NCBI GenBank assembly: GCA_017965685.1
Contig: JAGCPM010000081.1
Location: 1-5,055 of the forward strand
Reading direction: 5' to 3'
DNA: 5,055 nucleotides
From: Kiritimatiellia bacterium
Lineage (GTDB): Bacteria; Verrucomicrobiota; Kiritimatiellia; RFP12; UBA1067
Below the pieces are notes generated by a model. The model worked only from the letters and a program-made list of their open reading frames with translations, ran no database searches and was not told where the DNA came from. A program made the position numbers and the translations under genes. Positions 1 to 5,055 of this stretch are shown here, piece by piece; position 1 is the stretch's first letter; the number at the start of each line of letters is the position of its first letter.

Positions 1-2000
1 AGGATCGACTGATCGAGGTTTTCGACGACCGAGAACGACCAGTTGAATGTCATCAGCAACGTCAGCACCACGCAGGCGGGGAAGATGATCATTCCTGCCT
101 TGAAGGCATACGCCTTGACTCTCGTCCATGTATGTATGACAATGCCCTTGAATGTCGGGAAGTGGTATGCCGGAAGTTCCATGACGAATGGAGCCGCCTC
201 GCCCGCGAATGCCTTCGTCTTCTTCAACGCTATGCCGCCAAGGACGATTATCGCCACGCCTGCAAGGTCCATGAGCGCCGCGACAGACCACCATTCGCGG
301 AAGAATATTGCCGTGAACATCGCGATTATCACCGTCTTCGCGCCGCAAGGCATGAAGGTGGCGAGGATTATCGTCATCCTCTGGTCACGCTTGTTCTCGA
401 TTGTTCGCGCCGCCATTACGGCAGGGACTCCGCACCCCTTGCCGACAAGCATCGGTATGAACGACTTGCCGCTAAGGCCGAAACCTCTGAAAAGACGGTC
501 CATGATGAATGCGACGCGCGCCATGTAGCCGCAGTCCTCAAGGAACGCCAGGAAGAGGAACACGATCATGATCACCGGCACGAATCCAAGCACCGTGCAG
601 ACGCCGCCGACAATGCCGTCGTTGATCAGCGAGAACGCGAGTGTACCCTCCTCGATACCGGCCTTTTCGCAGAATTCGCCTATAAGGACCGATACTCCAG
701 GCACCCATACGCCGAAATCGCCAGCTTCAGGCTCCTCGACTTCCTTCGCAGCGAGATAGCCGGCATAGTCGACTTCCCATTTCATTTCGTTGCCGTCGTC
801 ATCCTCGAGGATTTCGCCGGTTTCTTCGTCTTCGAGCCATGCGGTGGCCTTCACGCCCGCCGCTGCTTCCGGCGTGATGTTCCCGGGATTGTCGAACGCG
901 GCCTCGAATACCTCTATCGACTTCTCCGCTTTTGCAAACTCTTCGCTGGCCGCGTCCCAATCCATCCCCTTGTACGCAGAGCCTTCCTTCGCGGATTCGT
1001 GCTGCGTGCATGGCAGGAACCAGCCGTCGCCCAAAAAGCCGTCGTTCGCCCAGTCCGTCAAGACCGTGCCGGGACCGCCTTCGGAAACCGCAAGCCAATA
1101 CATCGCGAGCAACGACACTACGAACACGGGTATCGACAGGAAGCGGTTCGTGACAATGCGGTCGATCTTGTCGGAGAACGACGCCTTGTTGCGGCGCTTC
1201 TCGTTCTTCGTGAGAGCCTTGTCCATCAGATTCTTGATGAAGTCGTATCTCTGTGCGGTGATGATGGACTCCGCGTCGTCGTCAAGTTCGATTTCGCAGT
1301 CTTTGATGTGGCCCTCGACGTGTTCGAGCGTCTTGGGGTTCACCTTCATCTGCGCGATGGCGTCCTTGTCGCGTTCGAATATTTTGATCGCGCTCCAGCG
1401 GATGGACTTCTTGTCCACAGCGCCCTGCACCGATTCCTCTATATGTGCGAGCGCATGCTCTACCGAGCCCGTAAATACGTGCGGAACGACGCCCTTTCGG
1501 CCTTCTTTGGCGAAATCGAGCGCCATCTTCGCCGCTTCTGCGCAACCTTCGCCCCTCTGCGCGGAGATTCCGATCACCTTGCAGTTCAGCGTCTTCGCGA
1601 TCTTTTCGAAGTCGATCTTGTCGCCGTTCTTCTTCACGAGGTCCATCATGTTCACCGCAACGACCATCGGGACGCCGAGCTCGGCGAGCTGCGTCGTCAG
1701 GTACAGATTGCGCTCGATGTTCGTTCCGTCAACAATGTTGATTATCGCGTCGGGCTTCTCTGTGACCAGGAAGTTGCGCGAAACCTTCTCTTCAAGGGAG
1801 TACGGCGAGAGCGAGTATATTCCGGGCAGGTCCTGGATTATCACATCTGGACGCCCCTTCAGGACGCCGTTCTTCTCTTCGACCGTCACGCCCGGCCAGT
1901 TGCCGACGTACTGGTGGGAGCCGGTGAGCTCGTTGAAGAGTGTCGTCTTGCCGGAGTTCGGATTGCCGGCGAGCGCAATCTTTATCTTTCTGTCCGCCAT
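1..2000 (-). CDS. feoB: Ferrous iron transport protein B (FeoB), C-terminus cut by window edge
   Basis: FeoB is a cytoplasmic-membrane Fe(II) importer with an N-terminal GTPase domain. The first 666 residues are visible. The G domain shows G1 GNPNSGKTT (12-20), switch I T39 in VGNWPGVTVE, G3 DLPG (57-60), G4 NMMD (117-120) and G5 SA (146-147). A linker domain follows, containing DAESI and SDKIDRIVTNR. The first membrane helix is about 288-306, and a long acidic extracytoplasmic insert covers about 330-428. Further helices lie near 467-487, 543-567, 573-592 and 634-652. Gate motif one is GKGCGVPA (520-527, C523); gate motif two is MPCGAK (550-555, C552). The frame runs off the window at an aspartate-containing segment (NLDQSI), so I infer roughly 100-150 residues are missing. 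The start ATG lies one base after the feoA2 stop, with GGAGG 9 bases upstream. Similarity from memory is strongest to clostridial FeoB proteins. The identification is secure; the product is truncated only by the window. Confidence 0.98.
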   Translation of the reverse strand, partial: MADRKIKIALAGNPNSGKTTLFNELTGSHQYVGNWPGVTVEEKNGVLKGRPDVIIQDLPGIYSLSPYSLEEKVSRNFLVTEKPDAIINIVDGTNIERNLYLTTQLAELGVPMVVAVNMMDLVKKNGDKIDFEKIAKTLNCKVIGISAQRGEGCAEAAKMALDFAKEGRKGVVPHVFTGSVEHALAHIEESVQGAVDKKSIRWSAIKIFERDKDAIAQMKVNPKTLEHVEGHIKDCEIELDDDAESIITAQRYDFIKNLMDKALTKNEKRRNKASFSDKIDRIVTNRFLSIPVFVVSLLAMYWLAVSEGGPGTVLTDWANDGFLGDGWFLPCTQHESAKEGSAYKGMDWDAASEEFAKAEKSIEVFEAAFDNPGNITPEAAAGVKATAWLEDEETGEILEDDDGNEMKWEVDYAGYLAAKEVEEPEAGDFGVWVPGVSVLIGEFCEKAGIEEGTLAFSLINDGIVGGVCTVLGFVPVIMIVFLFLAFLEDCGYMARVAFIMDRLFRGFGLSGKSFIPMLVGKGCGVPAVMAARTIENKRDQRMTIILATFMPCGAKTVIIAMFTAIFFREWWSVAALMDLAGVAIIVLGGIALKKTKAFAGEAAPFVMELPAYHFPTFKGIVIHTWTRVKAYAFKAGMIIFPACVVLTLLMTFNWSFSVVENLDQSI

Positions 2001-2001
2001 A

Positions 2002-2220
2002 TTACCTGACCTCCACTTTTGCGGCCTCGTCCTTGCGGATTGAAAGCTCGTAGCCCCTGACCGTCAGTTCTATGGGATCGCCGAGCGGCGCGACCTTGCG
2101 CACCGTGACCTCGACGCCCTTCGTGAGCCCCATATCCATTATGCGACGCTTGACCGCTCCTTCTCCGAGGAGCCTGGCGACTGTCACCGTCTTTCCTTTT
2201 TCGACTTCGTTCAGTGTCAT
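2002..2220 (-). CDS. feoA: FeoA-domain protein (second copy, next to feoB)
   Basis: This is a 72-residue protein made of a single FeoA domain, a small SH3-like beta-barrel found in cytoplasmic proteins that assist or modulate FeoB. It has the classic features: an N-terminal TLNEVEKGKTVTVARL strand region, then a helix ending in DMGLTKG (about 29-35), VEVTV, the PLGDPIEL turn (45-52) and the YELSIRKDEAAKVEV ending. The PLGDP segment is typical of canonical FeoA. The start is well supported by AAGGAG at 2227-2232, 6 bases before the ATG. It follows feoA1 by 18 bases and its stop is one base before the feoB start, which indicates translational coupling with feoB. It lacks membrane segments or a signal peptide. 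The biochemical role of FeoA (effect on FeoB nucleotide cycling or assembly) is known only in part, so I claim no more than an accessory role. Confidence 0.96.
   Translation of the reverse strand: MTLNEVEKGKTVTVARLLGEGAVKRRIMDMGLTKGVEVTVRKVAPLGDPIELTVRGYELSIRKDEAAKVEVR
2010..2014 (-). promoter_or_regulatory. Ribosome-binding site of feoB, inside feoA2
   Basis: GGAGG lies 9 bases before the feoB ATG and overlaps the last codons of feoA2. With a one-base gap between stop and start, ribosomes finishing feoA2 can reinitiate on feoB. Confidence 0.8.
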
Positions 2221-2226
2221 TTTGTT

Positions 2227-2232
2227 CTCCTT
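2227..2232 (-). promoter_or_regulatory. Ribosome-binding site of feoA2
   Basis: AAGGAG lies 6 bases before the ATG at 2220, inside the 18-base gap after the feoA1 stop. It is a near-ideal site. Confidence 0.8.
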
Positions 2233-2238
2233 GTGAAA

Positions 2239-2457
2239 TCAGATGGCCTGCACCATCACGTGGTGCGAGACGTCCTCGCCTATCGCTATGCGGCTGTCGT
2301 GAACGCCGAGTATCATATTCTCGCCGGACTTGTGCATCACCGTGAGTATCGCACCCGGGATTATCGCAAGCGCTCCCAGATGCTTGCGCATGCTTTCAGC
2401 GCCCGTGACCGCCGTCACGCGCACTTTCTCGCCCTCGTTTACCATTGCCAGAGGCAT
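2239..2457 (-). CDS. feoA: FeoA-domain protein (first copy, promoter-proximal)
   Basis: This is a second single-domain FeoA protein, also 72 residues from the preferred start (MPLAMVNEGEKVRV). Visible family features are the opening MPLAMVNEGEKVRVTAV, a helix with RKHLGALAIIPG (glycine-turn equivalent of DMGLTKG in the other copy), the strand AILTVMH, a SGENMILGV segment and SRIAIGEDVSHHVMV at the end. It lacks the PLGDP turn of its neighbour and is clearly diverged from it. Start choice: a TTG at 2490 would add 11 residues with no homology to FeoA and would lie against the predicted operator; the ATG at 2457 has AAGGA at 2469-2473 (11-base spacing), begins at the usual FeoA N-terminus and gives the same length as the second copy. 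It is the first gene after the iron-regulated promoter. It probably acts with FeoB as an accessory protein; whether it duplicates or complements the other copy cannot be told. Confidence 0.93.
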   Translation of the reverse strand: MPLAMVNEGEKVRVTAVTGAESMRKHLGALAIIPGAILTVMHKSGENMILGVHDSRIAIGEDVSHHVMVQAI

Positions 2458-2468
2458 TTTCGCATCGT

Positions 2469-2473
2469 TCCTT
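2469..2473 (-). promoter_or_regulatory. Ribosome-binding site of feoA1
   Basis: AAGGA, within AAAAAGGAA, lies 11 bases before the ATG at 2457. The spacing is a little long but acceptable. It supports that ATG over the TTG at 2490, which is upstream of this site. Confidence 0.65.
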
Positions 2474-2491
2474 TTTGTTTGTCTCGCCAAA

Positions 2492-2510
2492 TTAGTTTAG
2501 CCTTTGCTAA
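2492..2510. promoter_or_regulatory. DtxR/IdeR-type iron box (operator)
   Basis: The plus strand reads TTAGTTTAGCCTTTGCTAA, an imperfect 19-bp palindrome. Compared with the DtxR/IdeR consensus TTAGGTTAGCCTAACCTAA it agrees at 15 of 19 positions, including both outer TTAG/CTAA arms and the central TAGCCT. The two half sites match each other at six of nine bases. It lies just downstream of the predicted transcription start (about +6 to +24) and 35 bases upstream of the feoA1 ATG, a position from which a bound repressor would block transcription. Iron-loaded DtxR-family repressors are known to control feo operons in several bacterial groups; that one does so here is inferred. No regulator gene is in the window. 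Confidence 0.72.
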
Positions 2511-2522
2511 CCGACAGTGCGC

Positions 2523-2552
2523 AGTATATCAAATTCGCCTCGGTTAAGTCAA
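2523..2552 (-). promoter_or_regulatory. Sigma70-like promoter of the feo operon
   Basis: On the minus strand, TTGACT (2552-2547) matches the -35 consensus at five of six bases and TATACT (2528-2523) matches the -10 consensus at five of six, with an 18-base spacer. Predicted transcription would begin near 2516, about 60 bases before the feoA1 ATG. The promoter starts only 18 bases after the folK stop codon, in the only gene-free gap of the window, and points at feoA1. It was identified by eye from consensus matches, not by a scored search. Confidence 0.75.
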
Positions 2553-2570
2553 GGGGGTTTTTGAAAAAAG

Positions 2571-2999
2571 TTAGACGCGACCACAGGCTCTTATCTCGCC
2601 TAGGGGAATCTGGACGAAATCGCGCTCCTTCGCGCGTGGATGGGGCAGAGTAAGCTCAGGCGTATCCATCTCTATTCCGTCGAAATCGACAAGGTCTATG
2701 TCAATCGTGCGCGGGCCGTTCTTCATGATTCTTTTCCTGCCGAGCGCATCCTCGATCGAGTGCATCTCGCGGGAGAATTCAAAAGGCCCGAGGGTTGTCT
2801 CGAATATCGCGACCTGATTGAGAAACTTCATGTCCACGTATGCCGCCGGAACGTCCACGCCATCCGTCTCGATCACGCTGCTTTTCGCGACAAGGCGCGT
2901 CCCGGCGAGCGCGGAAAGCATGGCAATCGCCCTTTCAAGATATTCGCTTCTGGGCTCAATGTTCGATCCGAGCGAAACTACGGCTTTGTGCGGAGCCAT
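2571..2999 (-). CDS. folK: HPPK: 6-hydroxymethyl-7,8-dihydropterin pyrophosphokinase
   Basis: FolK transfers pyrophosphate from ATP to 6-hydroxymethyl-7,8-dihydropterin, the step just before dihydropteroate synthase in folate biosynthesis, in the cytoplasm. The protein is 142 residues, close to the short end of the family. Motifs in order: VSLGSNIEPR near the N-terminus (8-17), YLERAI (20-25), FLNQV (59-63, pterin/fold region), IEDALGR (82-88), the HPPK signature KNGPRTIDIDLV (93-104) with the Mg-binding aspartates D100 and D102 in the DxD pair, LPHPRAKERDFVQIPL (118-133) at the C-terminus. The signature fits the PROSITE pattern as I remember it. An upstream ATG at 3053 in this frame would add 18 residues overlapping the permease; the ATG at 2999 is preferred because AAGGAGG lies 10 bases upstream and the protein then starts at the usual place. 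No folP, folB or folE is visible nearby; the partner upstream is an ABC permease, one base away. Confidence 0.97.
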   Translation of the reverse strand: MAPHKAVVSLGSNIEPRSEYLERAIAMLSALAGTRLVAKSSVIETDGVDVPAAYVDMKFLNQVAIFETTLGPFEFSREMHSIEDALGRKRIMKNGPRTIDIDLVDFDGIEMDTPELTLPHPRAKERDFVQIPLGEIRACGRV

Positions 3000-3000
3000 G

Positions 3001-5055
3001 TCAGACGCGCCTCCTTGCAGTAGCAGCCATGGCTGAAGGAACCGCCACCGCAAGCGCGAAAGCGACCGCTCCTGTCGCGCCCTTCGCTATGGCCAGCCAA
3101 GGAATGCCGAAGCTTGGAGGCAGGCCCCATGAAGCCATGACGGCCCGTGTCGGGAAAGTGAAAAGCCACCCTGCAAGAGCGCCTAGAGCCGCCCCGAAGA
3201 CGATTCCTCCGGCAGCCACCTTCAAAGCTTCTCCCGCCAATGCGGCCGCGAGCTGTCCGCGTGTGGCGCCGACAGTCCTCAAAACCCTGAATTCGCGCTT
3301 TCTCGCGTCTGCGGAAGCCACGATCATAGCTATGAACCCGAGCGATATGACGGCGATGAATATGAACGGGATGCGCGCCATCGAGCCAATGAGATCGTCT
3401 CCGTGCGATAGGGTGCCGTCCGCTATTTCGTCGCGCGAATGGAGCCGCACGGTATTCCCCGTGAGTTTCCCCTCGCGATTTGTGTCGTAAGCGCCGTCCA
3501 GAGCCTCGAGGATCCGCTTCTCGAGGATCCTTCCCGCCTCGAACACGCCGCCCGCCTCCTTCACGAGCTCAGGCTTGTAATCCACCCAAAGATGCGTCAT
3601 CTTTACCATTTCCTGAGGACGCGGATCGCAAGCGGCAAGCGTATCGAAACTCACGAAGACGGGCCCGTCGGTATGCACAGGCATTCTGTTCAGTCCTCTC
3701 ACCAGGCCCCTGCTCGTCACCATGTGCCAGTTTAAATCAACTATCCCGATGATATTCAGAGCTACCGCGAAACCTCTTCCGCAATCAAGCTCCAGAGTGT
3801 CGCCGACATCCAGCTTTCGCGCCCTCGCCATCATAGCCGTTATCACGCAGTTGTCGCCCTCATCAAGAAGCTTTGCGCATTCCTCGTAGGCGCCTTTTAC
3901 GAACTTGAACCGCGGCAGACGGCTGCTCGCAAGAAGGAGCGCATTCCTGTACTGCTTCATCGGCGCTCCTCTGCCTCCGGCGGGCCTCGCATCGGCCTTC
4001 ATCCCCTTTGGCGGCGGAAGCTCCTCCAGCGGCAGTATGTTCACTTGCAGAGGCTGGAGCTCCGTTATCGTCTCCACACCCTCGACGGATTCGAGCTTCT
4101 CAACATCAAAGCTGGAGATTCCGCCCGGCAGTATCGAAACAATGGCGTCCGGCCATTCCGGCGAAGGAATGAAGGCGCGCATGAGCGAGGAACCCCAGAC
4201 CTCGACCGCGACGAACGCGCCGAAACCGAACGCGAACGAAATAAGCATTCCAAGATGGCGGCGCTTCGGCTCGCGCGCGCTCGCTGCTTCGAGAGGTTTT
4301 ACGCCTAGCGCCTTTTTGAGCGAAACGAGCACGGAAACCATCGCTACCGCAATCGCAGCAAGCGCGCAAGGTGCAATAGTTCCCGCCGCGACCTTCGCGC
4401 CCATCGGGAAAAGCTCCCTGTCGCAAGCAACGTAGGCTTGGAGCGCGGCTACGGCGAAGGCGCACCCCAAGGCGAATCCCGCAAGCGTCAGACACGCCGC
4501 CTCGCGCATAACGTCCTTTACGACCATGCCCCTCGTGGCGCCAAGCACCCTCTCGATCGCTATCGAACGGCGTTTCGCTTCTATCGAAAGGAAAAGCGAA
4601 TTCACGAGCAGGCACAGCGCGGTCAGCGCCGCCGCCCAGAGAAGAAGGACCTTCGCCCGGTCGAAATTGCGTCCGGCGTCGCTCGTGAACGCAGGCGCAA
4701 GACTTTCCGCAGTGAATGGCTCCAAAGGACGCCACTCCTCGTCTATCCCGGCGGCGACATTCTCCGGAACGAATATGTTTGGATACCCTCTGGCGGATCT
4801 ATCCCAATCAAGCAGTTTCGCAATCTTCACCTTGTATGCGCCTTTGCGCCCGACGAGCGTAAGCTCGCTGCCTAGTTCTGGCGGAGAGAGACGTCGTTGC
4901 GCGAAAACGGATCTTGCAACCTCCACGCCTTCGATGCCAGGCTTGACGGCCAGTGTCGCCATCAGAGGCGGGCCCTGCATCACATGTCCATCGGGGCGGA
5001 AATCGAGTTGAAGGCTTGCCGTCGGCGTCCCTTCATCGACTATCATCGCCGTGAG
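3001..5055 (-). CDS. FtsX/MacB-type ABC transporter permease, N-terminus cut by window edge
   Basis: 684 residues are visible and the frame is still open at the window edge, so the first membrane helix and part of the first extracytoplasmic domain are probably missing. Numbering from the ATG at 5046, an extracytoplasmic MacB-like domain (about 1-125) is followed by an FtsX domain with helices near 132-154, 183-205 and 221-243. Another helix follows (about 264-286), then a large second extracytoplasmic domain (about 290-555), and a second FtsX domain with helices near 558-580, 606-630 and 651-674. Both FtsX domains carry the typical cytoplasmic motif after their first helix: IERVLGATRG (164-173) and RVLRTVGATRGQL (587-599). 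The double-FtsX architecture is that of large permeases exporting lipoproteins, lipids or peptides, or acting as mechanotransmitters; substrate unknown. No ATPase gene is in the window; one would be expected beyond 5055. The ATG at 5046 is not claimed as the start because no Shine-Dalgarno sequence is visible in the nine bases before it. It is followed after one base by folK. Confidence 0.92.
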   Translation of the reverse strand, partial: LTAMIVDEGTPTASLQLDFRPDGHVMQGPPLMATLAVKPGIEGVEVARSVFAQRRLSPPELGSELTLVGRKGAYKVKIAKLLDWDRSARGYPNIFVPENVAAGIDEEWRPLEPFTAESLAPAFTSDAGRNFDRAKVLLLWAAALTALCLLVNSLFLSIEAKRRSIAIERVLGATRGMVVKDVMREAACLTLAGFALGCAFAVAALQAYVACDRELFPMGAKVAAGTIAPCALAAIAVAMVSVLVSLKKALGVKPLEAASAREPKRRHLGMLISFAFGFGAFVAVEVWGSSLMRAFIPSPEWPDAIVSILPGGISSFDVEKLESVEGVETITELQPLQVNILPLEELPPPKGMKADARPAGGRGAPMKQYRNALLLASSRLPRFKFVKGAYEECAKLLDEGDNCVITAMMARARKLDVGDTLELDCGRGFAVALNIIGIVDLNWHMVTSRGLVRGLNRMPVHTDGPVFVSFDTLAACDPRPQEMVKMTHLWVDYKPELVKEAGGVFEAGRILEKRILEALDGAYDTNREGKLTGNTVRLHSRDEIADGTLSHGDDLIGSMARIPFIFIAVISLGFIAMIVASADARKREFRVLRTVGATRGQLAAALAGEALKVAAGGIVFGAALGALAGWLFTFPTRAVMASWGLPPSFGIPWLAIAKGATGAVAFALAVAVPSAMAATARRRV
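3010..3016 (-). promoter_or_regulatory. Ribosome-binding site of folK, inside the permease gene
   Basis: AAGGAGG, a full anti-Shine-Dalgarno match, lies 10 bases before the ATG at 2999 and is embedded in the Ala-Arg-Arg codons at the permease C-terminus. It decides the folK start and indicates coupling to the permease. Confidence 0.85.
3505..3530. repeat. Short tandem direct repeat within the permease gene
   Basis: CTCGAGGATCC occurs at 3505-3515 and again at 3520-3530, a period of 15 bases or five codons. On the coding strand it makes RILEK followed by RILEA, in an amphipathic helical part of the second extracytoplasmic domain. The period is a multiple of three and the frame is kept, so it looks like a small in-frame coding duplication or chance, not a mobile-element trace. 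Confidence 0.6.

Noticed and set aside
132..2009. A very long open frame (625 codons) on the plus strand opposite feoB.
   Set aside because: It is antisense to an unmistakable FeoB. Its product is crowded with Arg, His and Asp, has no recognisable domain, and is explained by the GC-rich codon pattern of the opposite strand.
790..2043. A second long plus-strand frame (417 codons), rich in Ser, overlapping feoB and the end of feoA2.
   Set aside because: It is a shadow of the same genes, with low-complexity serine-rich composition and no motif.
2458..2490. TTG at 2490 as an alternative feoA1 start, adding 11 residues.
   Set aside because: The extension (ARQTKRNDAK) is not part of the FeoA domain, the TTG has no good Shine-Dalgarno sequence, and it would lie almost against the predicted operator. 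The ATG at 2457 has AAGGA upstream and yields the usual length.
2551..2570. A poly-purine/poly-pyrimidine run after folK that might be a terminator.
   Set aside because: The T-run follows no GC-rich stem, and the A/T pairing that can be drawn has an almost absent loop. I do not call a terminator here.
2840..3490. Plus-strand frame of 216 codons across folK and the permease C-terminus.
   Set aside because: It is antisense to two well-supported genes, with Ala/Pro/Arg-rich composition and no family match recognised.
3505..3530. Overlapping XhoI/BamHI-like sites repeated twice, which might suggest a cloning scar.
   Set aside because: Both copies are in frame and encode a plausible RILEK-RILEA helix within a continuous gene, so there is no sign of a vector or assembly join.
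4106..4735. Minus-strand frame of 209 codons inside the permease gene.
   Set aside because: It is an out-of-frame shadow of the permease; the permease frame shows membrane helices and paired GATRG motifs, while this one is Arg-rich without structure.

Overview
All five genes lie on the minus strand, so the window reads biologically from position 5055 down to 1. In that order they are: a large ABC-transporter permease of the FtsX/MacB type with its N-terminus cut by the window edge; folK (folate biosynthesis); a short regulatory gap; and a ferrous-iron uptake operon feoA1-feoA2-feoB, with the feoB C-terminus cut by the other edge. The DNA is fairly GC-rich and densely packed, and no stretch of 300 bases lacks a gene. 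There are no RNA genes, mobile elements, CRISPR arrays or phage genes that I can see.

Region 5055-2571: the permease stop codon and the folK start codon are one base apart, and the folK ribosome-binding site (AAGGAGG) lies inside the last codons of the permease. The two are therefore almost certainly co-transcribed and probably translationally coupled, although their functions have no obvious link. Region 2570-2458 holds no gene but carries a good sigma70-like promoter (TTGACT, 18 bases, TATACT) and, just downstream of the predicted transcription start, a 19-bp imperfect palindrome. That palindrome matches the classical DtxR/IdeR iron-box consensus at 15 of 19 positions, as I recall the consensus. 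Region 2457-1 is the feo operon: two separate 72-residue FeoA proteins and then FeoB, each gene with its own Shine-Dalgarno sequence.

The genes suggest one coherent story: when intracellular Fe(II) is sufficient, a DtxR-family repressor would sit on the box and block feoA1A2B; when iron is scarce, Fe(II) is imported by FeoB with the FeoA proteins as small cytoplasmic accessory subunits. FeoB belongs to the subfamily I associate with gut anaerobes such as Clostridia (cytoplasmic G domain, then a long acidic extracytoplasmic insert after the first membrane helix, then GxGCGVPA and PCGAK gate motifs).

The organism cannot be named from this window. The feoA-feoA-feoB order, the FeoB subfamily and a DtxR-type box point to an anaerobic, probably gut- or sediment-associated bacterium; the GC-rich coding style with regular ATA isoleucine codons would fit a Verrucomicrobiota/Lentisphaerota/Kiritimatiellota-type or a clostridial lineage, but this is a weak inference. 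I found no clearly undescribed system. The items most worth a second look are the iron-box operator, the acidic insert of FeoB and its altered second gate motif.
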